From positions 1,674,001 through 1,738,000 of the forward strand of contig JAFLBJ010000001.1 in the NCBI GenBank assembly GCA_017303415.1: 64,000 nt of DNA, written 5' to 3'. The position numbers and the translations under genes are program-made. Below the pieces are notes generated by a model. The model saw only the letters and a program-made list of their open reading frames with translations. It ran no database searches and was not told where the DNA came from. The DNA comes from Chitinophagales bacterium. GTDB taxonomy: Bacteria; Bacteroidota; Bacteroidia; Chitinophagales; Chitinophagaceae. Below are positions 51,675-60,779 of this stretch, in pieces; position 1 is the stretch's first letter, and every line of letters starts with the position of its first letter.

Positions 51675-51863
51675 ATGAAAGCGAAAATGAAACTACTGGC
51701 CGCGCTTAAGATATGGCTGGCCATTTATCCCTCGATCACTTTGTTCCTTTATTTCTTTGGCCCGCATCTGGCTGACCTGCCTTTATACCAGCGTACCTTG
51801 ATACTGACCGCAACACTGGTGCCCTGGCTGGTATTTATTGGAGTGCCGCGGTTGACAAAGTGA
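51675..51863 (+). CDS. Small membrane protein, unrecognised
   Basis: A 62-residue protein made almost entirely of two hydrophobic helices (LLAALKIWLAIYPSITLFLY and LILTATLVPWLVFIGV) joined by a short loop. No family was assigned. It has a TACTTTTG promoter element upstream and is followed 46 nt later by a flavoprotein gene on the same strand. Confidence 0.6.
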   Translation: MKAKMKLLAALKIWLAIYPSITLFLYFFGPHLADLPLYQRTLILTATLVPWLVFIGVPRLTK

Positions 51864-51909
51864 TGAAAATGCTAAACCCCACTAAGAAGTAATGGAAAAG
51901 AAAAAGGGC

Positions 51910-52833
51910 ATGAAGGACAACCGGTATGATGTTATCATTGTTGGGGGAAGCTATGCGGGGCTTGCCGCTGCCATGGCACTGGGCAGGGCTCTGCAAAATG
52001 TTTTGGTGATAGATGAGGGAAAGCCTTGTAATGCGCCAACACCTTATTCCCATAATTTCCTTACAAACGATGGCCGGTCACCTGCAGAAATTGCAGCAGT
52101 GGCAAAAGAAGAGGTGATGAATTATCCAGGTGTGCAGTTTTTAATCGGTAAGGCGATCGGAGCAAAGAAGGAGCCAGATGGATTTGGGATTGAAGTATTA
52201 TCCGGAGAGAAATTCCATGCGGAGAAATTGGTCTTTGCCACGGGGATCAGGGATATTTTACCGGATATAGAAGGACTGGAGGTATGTTGGGGTAAATCCG
52301 TTCTTCACTGCCCTTTTTGTCATGGATACGAAGTGCGAGGTCGGAAAACCGGGGTTTTGCTGAATAATGGGAAGACCTTTGAATTTGTAAAAATGATCGC
52401 TAACTGGACAAAGGATCTGACTTTGTTTACCAATGGCAAGACCAATTTATCGACTGACCAGCGAGACATTCTGCTGCGTAAGGGGATAAAGGTGATTGAA
52501 AAAAGAATAAAAGAGGTGAAACAGGAATCCGGGCAGATACATGAAATTTCATTTTCGGATGGCACCTGCCATTCCCTTGAGGTCCTTTATGCACCCAGTC
52601 CGTTTGAGCAACACAGTGCCTTGCCCGCCGAACTTGGGTGTGCTATGACGGCGGATGGATATATACAAATTGACGAGCAATATGAAACTACAGTAAAGGG
52701 CATATATGCCATTGGTGACAATGCCTCCCGTATGCGCACCGTAGCCAATGCCGTAGCCATGGGAACCATGGCCGGCATGGGCTTGGTGAAGAAGTTGGTG
52801 GAGGAGGGGTTTGGAGTGGGCGAAATGGGGTGA
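51910..52833 (+). CDS. Thioredoxin-reductase-like NAD(P)/FAD-dependent oxidoreductase
   Basis: A 307-residue flavoprotein. The FAD site is YDVIIVGGSYAGLAAAMALG (residues ~6-25), a redox pair CPFC stands at ~134-137 where TrxB has CATC, and the second FAD motif is VKGIYAIGDNASRM (~265). The NAD(P)-binding GxGxxA/G block is degenerate (RKTGVLLNNGKTFEF), which may mean it does not use NADPH in the TrxB way. The start at 51910 (MKDNRYDV) fits better than 51892. Confidence 0.78.
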   Translation: MKDNRYDVIIVGGSYAGLAAAMALGRALQNVLVIDEGKPCNAPTPYSHNFLTNDGRSPAEIAAVAKEEVMNYPGVQFLIGKAIGAKKEPDGFGIEVLSGEKFHAEKLVFATGIRDILPDIEGLEVCWGKSVLHCPFCHGYEVRGRKTGVLLNNGKTFEFVKMIANWTKDLTLFTNGKTNLSTDQRDILLRKGIKVIEKRIKEVKQESGQIHEISFSDGTCHSLEVLYAPSPFEQHSALPAELGCAMTADGYIQIDEQYETTVKGIYAIGDNASRMRTVANAVAMGTMAGMGLVKKLVEEGFGVGEMG

Positions 52834-53006
52834 TTTTGTGACAAAAAATGGAGAAAATTGCCCTAATTCTGTTACTAATAACAATTGTATAGGGTCCTTT
52901 TTATTGCCATTTAATTGATTATATATTAGGTCTCGCTATAATTATTTCTTGATAATGAGCTTATTATAAATGCATGAAATTTTATTAAAAAATCATGCAA
53001 TTTTTG

Positions 53007-53014
53007 TATTTTTG
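53007..53014 (+). promoter_or_regulatory. TATTTTTG -7 element directly before the AbiEi-like gene
   Basis: Matches TAnnTTTG and ends 5 nt before the ATG at 53020, again placing transcription start at about the start codon. The surrounding 52834-53019 stretch is AT-rich and contains no gene. Confidence 0.45.
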
Positions 53015-53019
53015 ATGAA

Positions 53020-53607
53020 ATGAAACAATTGGAAGTTTTTAAAAAACAGCTTAACCAAGGCGAGGTGTATCGGCGCGCTGACCTTGAGGATCTAACCACT
53101 GCGATAGATCGTCACCTTCAGCAATTAGTAAAGGAAGGAACACTGGAAAAATTGTCCGGGGGGCTTTACTATGTTCCGAAACAAAGCCTATTTGGAAAAC
53201 TGCCAGCGGATGAAATGACTTTGGTGCGTACGTTCCTCAAAACTGATCGATTTTTGGTAACATCACCCAGTGACTATAATACTTTAGGCGTTGGCACCAC
53301 CCAACTTTACAATGAGAGGAGGGTATATAATCAAAAGCGACACGGTACGTATAAGCTTGGAAACCGCCAATTCCGGTTCATCCGCAGACCTTTTGTTCCA
53401 AATGAACTGACCAAAGAGTTCCTTCTGGTTGACCTCGTGAATAATCTCCACAAACTTGAAGAAGATCAACCAGCCCTTTTGGAGAACGTGAAAAGAAAGG
53501 TAAAAGAGATGAACCGGAATATTCTTGTACAACTGGTGCAAGATTTTGGCACTATAGGAACGAAAAAAATATTTGCCCCTTTATTAAAGGACTGGTATGG
53601 CCGCTGA
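53020..53607 (+). CDS. AbiEi-like antitoxin/transcriptional regulator (DUF6088 type)
   Basis: A 195-residue protein. The N-terminal winged helix (YRRADLEDLTTAIDRHLQQL, GTLEKLSGGLYYVPKQ, residues ~15-55) is the AbiEi-type HTH that binds its own promoter. The C-terminal part (residues ~70-195) is the antitoxin-like domain. Its last 11 nt overlap the start of the nucleotidyltransferase gene, the standard AbiE arrangement. In type IV toxin-antitoxin systems the antitoxin opposes the toxin's effect without binding it and represses the operon. Confidence 0.8.
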   Translation: MKQLEVFKKQLNQGEVYRRADLEDLTTAIDRHLQQLVKEGTLEKLSGGLYYVPKQSLFGKLPADEMTLVRTFLKTDRFLVTSPSDYNTLGVGTTQLYNERRVYNQKRHGTYKLGNRQFRFIRRPFVPNELTKEFLLVDLVNNLHKLEEDQPALLENVKRKVKEMNRNILVQLVQDFGTIGTKKIFAPLLKDWYGR

Positions 53608-54553
53608 TTATTTGCATCATCACCCGGAATTCGGCAATCTATTGAATATACTTTGGGAGGAAACCGGCATCGAACGAGGTTTGATCGAAAAGGATTATTG
53701 GATTATGCATTGCCTTTTCGGGCTGAAAAAACAGGGATATTTGTTTCAATTAAAAGGTGGCACGTCCCTTTCCAAAGGTTTTGGCCTGATTGATCGGTTT
53801 TCAGAAGATATTGACTTGCATATCAACCCGCCGGAGAATCTAGGCATCAATGAGAACCCGAAAAGCCAGAATGCGGCGAATATAAAAAAGAAGAAAGATT
53901 ACTACGATCAACTAGCTGGGGAAATACAAATCGACGGAATAACTGCGGTTAGTAGAGATCAGGATTTTGACGACAAAAACCGCTACAACAGCGGCGGTAT
54001 CCGACTAATTTACCCACGTCAGGCTGACACCATTGAAGGATTGAAGGATGGAATCCTGTTGGAAGCAGGGTATGATAATGTTGCTCCCAATACGCCAGTT
54101 GTAATCAGTTCTTGGGCTTATGAACGGGCCAGAAACACGGACGGTATCGACATTATTGATAACCGCGCTATTGATATTTTGTGTTATGACTACCGCTATA
54201 CCTTTGTTGAAAAGCTTCAAACGATTGCCACGAAATTTCGCAAGGAAATGGAAACAGGACAAGTTGCAACCAACTATATGAGGCAGTATTATGATGTTTA
54301 TTCGTTGTTGGGAAATGATGCAGTACTCCAATTCATTGGAACAGATGCCTATAATGCCCACAAGGAAAAGAGATTCCCTAAAGATGACCTGGTAATACCT
54401 GTATTTGAGAATGAAGCATTTTTGTTGAATGACCCGGTTGTACGTGAAAGATTGCGAAAGCGTTATGAAGGAACGAAAGCGTTATATTATAAAGGGCAAC
54501 CACCGTTTGACATTGTAATGAATAGGATTCGAGAATTTGTTGATAAGATGTAA
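53597..54553 (+). CDS. AbiEii-family nucleotidyltransferase toxin
   Basis: A 318-residue DNA-polymerase-beta-fold nucleotidyltransferase. LKGGTSLSKGF (residues ~50-60) and RFSEDIDLHI (~66-75) are the GS and DxD motifs that bind nucleotide and metal. The later VEKLQTIATKFRKE block corresponds to motif III, with the catalytic-type Lys. AbiEii-like toxins modify tRNA or another acceptor and cause abortive infection or growth arrest. The gene is complete and translationally coupled to its partner. Confidence 0.85.
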   Translation: MAADYLHHHPEFGNLLNILWEETGIERGLIEKDYWIMHCLFGLKKQGYLFQLKGGTSLSKGFGLIDRFSEDIDLHINPPENLGINENPKSQNAANIKKKKDYYDQLAGEIQIDGITAVSRDQDFDDKNRYNSGGIRLIYPRQADTIEGLKDGILLEAGYDNVAPNTPVVISSWAYERARNTDGIDIIDNRAIDILCYDYRYTFVEKLQTIATKFRKEMETGQVATNYMRQYYDVYSLLGNDAVLQFIGTDAYNAHKEKRFPKDDLVIPVFENEAFLLNDPVVRERLRKRYEGTKALYYKGQPPFDIVMNRIREFVDKM

Positions 54554-54557
54554 TTAA

Positions 54558-54746
54558 TGTTGTTCGCCCAGGATTTTGCGGGTGGTCCTGGCGCCCCACA
54601 ACCTGGCGGTACGCGTATACGCAGGCGATTTGCTGATTTCTACAATTTCCACACCCGGTGGCAAAACAGTTCATCTGCTTAACCTGCCTTATTATTTGGT
54701 GTCGCAGATGGAAGGGTATTTGGCGTGGATGGAGGGATTAACTTAG
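54558..54746 (+). other. Startless open frame between abiE pair and RHS gene, possible gene remnant
   Basis: The plus frame ending at TAG 54744-54746 is open for 62 codons, preceded by an in-frame TAA, and has no good start. It reads ...LRVVLAPHNLAVRVYAG... and ends GYLAWMEGLT. The base composition is richer in G and C than the flanks. No family was recognised; it may be a truncated gene end or chance. Confidence 0.25.
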
Positions 54747-57700
54747 TTATCCATCAGGTTCATTCCATCAATAAATCGCATAATTCGATAAAAGCCATTT
54801 GGCCATTGCCAGGGATTATTATTTACTGAAATGTTCCTTTGCGCATCATATAAGTTTACAAAATTTTCAGGTCCCTGGGATTCTGCATTGATCCAATGTG
54901 ATGTGTCTACGCCCGTTTCATAATTAAAACCAAAGCGGGTGCCCGGTTCCTGGCGGGTCATGAAGTCAAAGGCTTCTGCAGCATTATCCGTTATGATATC
55001 AAATTCCCCGGTTTGACTTAAGTTAAGCTGGTAAAAGGCCTGTCCTGCAAGATCCTCAGGCATCCATCCTTCTTCCATGCCTAAATATTCAGCGACATCA
55101 GGTGCGGATTCATCCATTACATGTGCCGCTGTACAGAAAAAGCAATTATTGTCCAATCCATTAGGATTGATATCATTTGGCCACACCGTTTGTGCATCGG
55201 GATCAAATCCCCCTTGACCGGGCAATACATCGGGGTTAATTTGACTGGCCACCGTCTCAGATGCATTGATTACGCCTGATTCTGCTGATCCTTCAATGGC
55301 TGCGCTACCCACTTCGCCTGCTTCTGCGGCTGACACACCCGCATCTGCAGCAATTCCTCCAATTTCAGCAGCATCGGCTGCTGCTGCAGCTGGGGCTGCA
55401 GCTCCAAAACTAACCACCGTTATAATGGCTGTAAACAAAACGGTAATTCCTGTAAGTAGCCAATTCCACCAGGGGGTATGGCCCGTTTTATCGGTCATCA
55501 TCACGGGGTTCCCGTCCGCATAACTATAATGGTTGAAAATTTGAATACTGTCTCGATTGATAAAGCGCATGATATGGGGCAGATAATACCTGGCGCGCAA
55601 ATAATACAAACCGGATTCTATGTCCTGATATTCATGTGTATATTTAAAAGGGTTGGCATGAATGGTATAAGACCCCGAATTATTTTCCTGGGACAAAGAC
55701 CGGTCACTTCCATAAGCGCTATAATCATAAGTCGAGATAGCTTCGTCATTTTGGTCTATTGTTAATAGAATATCCTTTTTGTCGTGAATGATATATTGCG
55801 GCGTAGTCCCATTTGAATCTTTGATGATCCGGATATAACGGAGAGATCCGAGTAATACATAACTGGCAGCTATGTCACCCTGTATTTCGTTAATGACATT
55901 TGGCGCCTTGTCATGGTCATAATAAAAGACTACTTCCGCTGAATCCGCCACTTTTTTTGATCTTCTTAAGCCATTGGGATAATAGGTATAGACCGATTTA
56001 ACCTGCTTGACATCGGTATAGCTTATTAATTGATTCAGGTTATTATAGGCATAGGCATTTCCATATCCGTCCGCGATCATATTTCCATTGGTATCGTAAA
56101 TCGGCTTAAGGGTATTCGCCCCTTCTTTAATGCTCAATAACTTATTGTCGGTATCATACGAATAGCGTATTAGGTCAGTCCCCTTTGAAGTGGATGTCGA
56201 CTTCGTCAGCACATTGCCAGCTGCATCATAGGTGAAGGTTACGGAGTTAATCATTTCTCCATTCAGTTGGGTGGTGGACTCTGAAACCAGTTTTCCGGTT
56301 GACGTGTACGAGTAGTTTGAAATATGATTGACATCAAGGCTGTCATATACTTCCGATGAATACGAAATGGAGCTTATTGTTTTATTATTCTCATTGTATT
56401 CATAGCCTACCTTTAGCAGTATATTATTTTTAGTGTTCGTTACTATTATTTCCTTCATCATGCTGTACCCGTTGTAACTCAGGGAAAGCAGCATGCCATT
56501 GGAATATTGGATTGTTTGAAGCCGGCCGCTATTGCTTGCGTCGGAAGATATGTCAAAATAAGTCAATACAACGCCGAAATCAAGGCTGGTAATGCCACTC
56601 AGGCGCCCAAAACTATCGTAGCTATATTTTATTTTATTCCCAGCCGCGTCAATTATGTGGTCGAGACAGTTTTTCTCGTTGTCATACTTCCATTGGATGG
56701 TTTTGCCATCCGGGTAGCTAATCTTAGTTACCTTTCCATCTGGTTCATATTCAAAGGCGATGGTCTCATTGTTGGCGTTAGTGATCGATTTTACAAAATC
56801 GCAATTGTCATAATAGGCATAGTTAATTGTTTGTGTACTACCATCGATTTCCTGATACCATTTTTGTTTTAATTTTCTGTTGGGGTAATAACTAAAATTT
56901 ATTTTTTTACTGTCAAAACCAATTTTTGCGGTATTGTTTCCCTCTCCATCATATTCGTAGTGCTGAATGAGCCCCAGCGGGTTCTCTTCTTTATGCAATA
57001 GGCCAACCGTATTGTTGTGAAGTACAGAGCTGCTGGCATTGCTTTTTTCCCCTGTTGCTATTTCACAGACATTGACTTTCTCCACGATTTTGTTAAATAT
57101 ATCGCGTACATAGGTTTCAGTTTGTTTTACATTGTCCCAGCCAGTCACTACTTTTCCTGTCATGGCTTTGGACGCGTCAAATGTATATTCTTCAGTGGTC
57201 CAATCCAGGGAATTGTCTTTATCACCCGTATTAAAGTATACCTTCTTATTATAACTATTATAACCCGTGGAAGAGCTTGCTGAATCATTACTTTCCGCTG
57301 AATATAATTGGGAGCGTATTTTCTTTTTATAATTGTTGTATTGTTCTTCTTTTGTTTTGATATTATTGAAAAAAGTTGTTTTTATTTTGGCCACGGAGTC
57401 ATAGGTATAGTAGGTAATGTTTCCTAAGGCATCTGTCTTCGAAGCCACCATGCCCCTTCCGTTATAAGCAAAGCTGATTTTTGTGCTCTCACCTAAAATC
57501 CCGCAAACCCATGACAGCCTGCCGACGTTGTCATATCCTTTGGTTTGTACTATTCTTTCTTTTCCACCGGCTCCGAGGTTGTCGCTATGTTGAATTTCAT
57601 TTCCAAAGCCATTATAATAGATATAGGTTTTGTATCCCAACCCTTGTTCTTTTGTAATTTTATTGGCAACATCATCATAACTCCAGGTGACCATATTGCC

Positions 57701-59575
57701 TAAGGGATCTTTTTTGCTTAGACGTCGGCCAATTAAATCGTACGTGTATTCAGACACATCTCCCAGGCTTGTTTCCTGTCTGGTCATTTTGCCCGAGATG
57801 GTATCAAAATGCCTTGTTAGGGTATTGTTTTTGCTATCTGTTTTTGTAACAATGAGGCGCTGGGTACCGGGATCGTATTGAAAGGAGTTAGTATAGCTTG
57901 TTTCGACCGGTTGTATCTTATTGTTGACCGTTTTATCCCAGCTTAGTGTTTTTGTAGCTATACGACCATTTTGATCATATTGAAAAGTGGTCTTTTTTTC
58001 GGGAATAAACGTTGAATTACCATTTGAATTGGTTATCCTTCCCACCTGGTTACTGAGGACATGTTTTCCTTCAGCGTCAAGGGTGTTTGTATTTTGAAGA
58101 ATGACGGGTGTGGATGAAATAATGCCCTGTGGTTTATAGTCCAGCTCCTGTTTGATTAATAAGATCCCATATCCACCATCATCATATGTTGATTTTACCG
58201 ACGATACAAGGGTTAAATTGCCTGTGGCAAGATCTGTATCCCACTGGCTATGGTCTGTCACCTGCCCATAGTCATTATAAGTGAATTGCGCCTGGTGCCG
58301 GCTTGTTTGTCCTGTTTCATTGTATAATTCAGTGGTCACCTTATTTTTTGCCTGATAATTCGGGGGTAGATCATTGAAAGGAGGGAAATAACGGTCGCCG
58401 TCTTCTCCTGTATAGTTGTATTTGGTTTGGCTGATATGACTATTGTCTGCTTTTGACTGAATATCCTCCTGCAGTTTTAAATGCAAATAGTTGTAGGAAT
58501 TCTTTGTTATGGTCACTCCATTATCGATTACGGAAGTGTATATATATTGACTATTAAAGGAATCCATCAACGCATCGCCTTTGCTTTTTGTTTTATAGGT
58601 AGGAAAACCCAGGTAGTTAAAGCCAGCGCCGCCAGAGGTGAAGTCGTATGATGTTATTCGTTTTTCCTTCTGGTAGATGGCCGTTTCCGTCTGGATGACA
58701 TCCTTTGGTAGCATATTCCCTTCAGAGGAGAGGTAATGGATAGTCACATAATTGAACTCTTTGATCAGTTGAGTGGGGTAGGTGATTTTTGAGATCAAAT
58801 CCTGACGTACTATTCCTCCATTGTATTCCAGGGTGGTCACTTCTCCCAGTGGATTGGTGTATTGAATAAGCTGGGTATTATTGCTGTTCAGGGAATAAGT
58901 GAATACAACATCATTTCCTGCACCTGTTGGGTAATTTACCTGAATATTGTTCCCGGAGTAGGTGAGTGTAATGGTTTGCCCAAAACTATCTATGATTTTT
59001 ACCAGTTTGGTATTGTATATATTTTGATCGGGTGTATCATAATAAAAAAGTAAATGGTTGCCATCTTTATCATCTACGGCGATTAGGCGGCCCATCGCAT
59101 CAAAATACTGGTTTTTCCCATTGTGGTATTTTAACTGAAAGGCATAGTTCTCGCTTGTGTCATAGGGAAGTTTTGGGTATTCAAACATTCCATAAGAGAT
59201 CAGCTGAATGTCTTTCAGTTTATAGTATTGTAACCCTGATTTTGTTTCCGGGCTCAAAAAATACTTAGCTCCGCCATTCAGATTTAGCTGGTTGTCGACA
59301 ATATAGCTGAGTTTGTAAAACCATCCTGGTGGCAGGCCTAGTACAGAATTCGAGGAGCGTGCGTCACGTTGTGCATATTGTATCGAAAGATCGACATCCA
59401 TACCCAGTATGCCGGGTAGTTTGGGTGGTTTAATTTTTAAGGATAATTCACCCGTACGCGGGTTTACTGACCCATTCAGGTAGTTTGTCGCAACGGAATA
59501 GGGGGATTGATTGTCTGATGTTTGGGTTTTGGATGGTAGGATAACGGGACCGTCATGTTTAGACACTCGGCTCAT
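54743..59575 (-). CDS. RHS/YD-repeat protein with C-terminal papain-fold toxin-like domain
   Basis: A 1610-residue protein. Residues ~35-1300 are YD repeats (many YxxxGxx motifs such as YDAAGNVLTKS and YDSFGRLSGI). The RHS core closes with ESGLYYLRARYY (~1325) and SYADGNPVMMTDKTGH, after which the variable tail begins at ~1366. The tail has a hydrophobic segment (LLTGITVLFTAIITVVSFG), an Ala/Glu-rich linker and a final domain with NNCFFCTAAH (Cys ~1478), DTSHWINAE (His ~1560) and NLYDAQ (Asp ~1577). This spacing and context match papain-fold toxins (Tox-PL). No signal peptide is seen. The start at 59575 (MSRVSKHDG) is favoured over 59626. Confidence 0.8.
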   Translation of the reverse strand: MSRVSKHDGPVILPSKTQTSDNQSPYSVATNYLNGSVNPRTGELSLKIKPPKLPGILGMDVDLSIQYAQRDARSSNSVLGLPPGWFYKLSYIVDNQLNLNGGAKYFLSPETKSGLQYYKLKDIQLISYGMFEYPKLPYDTSENYAFQLKYHNGKNQYFDAMGRLIAVDDKDGNHLLFYYDTPDQNIYNTKLVKIIDSFGQTITLTYSGNNIQVNYPTGAGNDVVFTYSLNSNNTQLIQYTNPLGEVTTLEYNGGIVRQDLISKITYPTQLIKEFNYVTIHYLSSEGNMLPKDVIQTETAIYQKEKRITSYDFTSGGAGFNYLGFPTYKTKSKGDALMDSFNSQYIYTSVIDNGVTITKNSYNYLHLKLQEDIQSKADNSHISQTKYNYTGEDGDRYFPPFNDLPPNYQAKNKVTTELYNETGQTSRHQAQFTYNDYGQVTDHSQWDTDLATGNLTLVSSVKSTYDDGGYGILLIKQELDYKPQGIISSTPVILQNTNTLDAEGKHVLSNQVGRITNSNGNSTFIPEKKTTFQYDQNGRIATKTLSWDKTVNNKIQPVETSYTNSFQYDPGTQRLIVTKTDSKNNTLTRHFDTISGKMTRQETSLGDVSEYTYDLIGRRLSKKDPLGNMVTWSYDDVANKITKEQGLGYKTYIYYNGFGNEIQHSDNLGAGGKERIVQTKGYDNVGRLSWVCGILGESTKISFAYNGRGMVASKTDALGNITYYTYDSVAKIKTTFFNNIKTKEEQYNNYKKKIRSQLYSAESNDSASSSTGYNSYNKKVYFNTGDKDNSLDWTTEEYTFDASKAMTGKVVTGWDNVKQTETYVRDIFNKIVEKVNVCEIATGEKSNASSSVLHNNTVGLLHKEENPLGLIQHYEYDGEGNNTAKIGFDSKKINFSYYPNRKLKQKWYQEIDGSTQTINYAYYDNCDFVKSITNANNETIAFEYEPDGKVTKISYPDGKTIQWKYDNEKNCLDHIIDAAGNKIKYSYDSFGRLSGITSLDFGVVLTYFDISSDASNSGRLQTIQYSNGMLLSLSYNGYSMMKEIIVTNTKNNILLKVGYEYNENNKTISSISYSSEVYDSLDVNHISNYSYTSTGKLVSESTTQLNGEMINSVTFTYDAAGNVLTKSTSTSKGTDLIRYSYDTDNKLLSIKEGANTLKPIYDTNGNMIADGYGNAYAYNNLNQLISYTDVKQVKSVYTYYPNGLRRSKKVADSAEVVFYYDHDKAPNVINEIQGDIAASYVLLGSLRYIRIIKDSNGTTPQYIIHDKKDILLTIDQNDEAISTYDYSAYGSDRSLSQENNSGSYTIHANPFKYTHEYQDIESGLYYLRARYYLPHIMRFINRDSIQIFNHYSYADGNPVMMTDKTGHTPWWNWLLTGITVLFTAIITVVSFGAAAPAAAAADAAEIGGIAADAGVSAAEAGEVGSAAIEGSAESGVINASETVASQINPDVLPGQGGFDPDAQTVWPNDINPNGLDNNCFFCTAAHVMDESAPDVAEYLGMEEGWMPEDLAGQAFYQLNLSQTGEFDIITDNAAEAFDFMTRQEPGTRFGFNYETGVDTSHWINAESQGPENFVNLYDAQRNISVNNNPWQWPNGFYRIMRFIDGMNLMDN

Positions 59576-59682
59576 TTCAATGAATTTTAAAGGATAGCAA
59601 AGCAATTTAAGGAGATGGTTGTCCAATCTCCTTAAATTGAATTGTTGAATCTGGTTTAATTAATGTTGGAGTTATACTTTAA

Positions 59683-60078
59683 TTACGAGGGTAGGTTTCG
59701 GTACCATACCACCAAATTGGATGGGTCGGATAATGAATTATCAAATGACACCTGCGACCAAAAAGTTTGGGCGTCTGTCAGTCCATTTGCAGGGTCATTG
59801 AGAAAACTGGTCAGTTGCGTGTACATGCCATTGTAATCTCCGTCAGTTGAGAAATGTTTGAATGTCCAGGTATCCCCAAGAGTGGTAATATCGGGAATGG
59901 ATTTTGCGTCGGTGGCATAAATCATTAGTACCCGGGCATTTCCGGAGTTTCGGTTAGACATTGCAACCTTTAGTGAACTCATTTCACTGGGAGTAAGAGC
60001 ATTGATATCATTCAATGCCGTGTTGTACAAAGTGTCATCTGAAAAAGTAGCATTTTCTTCTTTGAAAACCCATGTCAT
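59683..60078 (-). CDS. Small protein upstream of the RHS gene, unrecognised
   Basis: A 131-residue acidic soluble protein without signal or membrane helix, rich in Asn, Asp, Ser and Thr; blocks include LNDINALTPSEMSSLKVAMS and GDTWTFKHFSTDGDYNGMYT. It lies 107 nt upstream of the RHS gene on the same strand and may be cotranscribed. It could be a chaperone, a secretion adaptor or an effector partner. Immunity proteins normally follow the toxin, so that role is less likely. The start at 60078 follows MTWVFKEE; the ATG at 60153 gives an implausible hydrophobic extension. Confidence 0.55.
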   Translation of the reverse strand: MTWVFKEENATFSDDTLYNTALNDINALTPSEMSSLKVAMSNRNSGNARVLMIYATDAKSIPDITTLGDTWTFKHFSTDGDYNGMYTQLTSFLNDPANGLTDAQTFWSQVSFDNSLSDPSNLVVWYRNLPS

Positions 60079-60382
60079 AGTTTTAAGTTTTATGGTTATT
60101 AAAATAGAGAAGTGGGGATAGGGAGGGATATTGAATATATGGATTATATTCAATACTGGAATATTATTTTTCTTTTTTGTTTAAGCAGGTTGGCTGTTTT
60201 GTTTTTTAAGATTAATTGTCTTAGCAATTTTTTTTCTTTGCTAATTCAATGCTGATACTCGGTTTTATGAAATTGCGATTGTCTAAAAACCGAATGATTT
60301 TTTTGTGGGAAGAATAAAAAGGGAGGGGCAGAAAAGTGAATGATTAAAACTGTATTCTTTTTCAATGGGAATTCCGGGGCAT

Positions 60383-60414
60383 AAAAAAAGCTCCGATTAC
60401 TCAGAGCTTTTTTT
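60383..60414. terminator. Bidirectional terminator beside the tRNA-end scar
   Basis: Perfect 11-bp arms AAAAAAAGCTC and GAGCTTTTTTT with a 10-nt loop. On the minus strand it stands directly downstream of the tRNA-like 3-prime end at 60415-60435, as a tRNA gene's own terminator would. Confidence 0.85.
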
Positions 60415-60435
60415 GCGGACCGGACGGGACTCAAC
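60415..60435 (-). other. tRNA 3-prime-end fragment, candidate attachment site
   Basis: On the minus strand the sequence reads GTTGAGTCCCGTCCGGTCCG then C and the terminator. It has the layout of a T-loop end (GAGT), T-stem 3-prime strand, 7-nt acceptor strand (CCGGTCC) and discriminator G. No partner acceptor strand (GGACCGG) is found at tRNA distance to the right, so the 5-prime two thirds of the tRNA are missing. Islands inserted at tRNA genes leave just this kind of displaced end. Confidence 0.5.
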
Positions 60436-60686
60436 TAAATGCCATATTTAATTGGTATTCATAGTTTTAGAAAAGTATTATATTCATTACTGAAACATGG
60501 GTCGAACAAAGTTATAATAGGTACAAACTCAGTTTTCAATTCCTTTTAGCATTGTATAAGTTTTTAAGAATGTGAAACTTGGCATTGTATTTGTATAAAA
60601 TTATAAAAATGTTGTAATATAAATGATGGGAAAACAAATTTTTAATGAAATGATTTTCAATTATTTATAAATTTTAATACAATAAA
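60436..60686. other. AT-rich gap inside the probable island
   Basis: No open frame, RNA gene or clear repeat is seen between the tRNA-end scar and the promoter of the next gene. The stretch is markedly more AT-rich than the DNA left of 59000. Confidence 0.5.
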
Positions 60687-60718
60687 TTTGGAATTTTAAA
60701 ATATATTATGTATATTTG
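60687..60718 (+). promoter_or_regulatory. Promoter before the 214-residue gene
   Basis: TTTG at 60687-60690, 20-nt spacer and TATATTTG at 60711-60718 form a textbook Bacteroidota -33/-7 pair, with a leader of about 55 nt before the ATG at 60780. Confidence 0.65.
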
Positions 60719-60779
60719 TATAGAAGTCAATGGTTTGCCCTATAGGGGTAGGCCAATTTTTTAATTTTAAACCGTAGTT

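Noticed and set aside
53597..54553. A tRNA nucleotidyltransferase or aminoglycoside-modifying enzyme
   Set aside because: The GGTSLSKGF and RFSEDIDL motifs with an overlapping AbiEi-like partner identify the AbiEii family.
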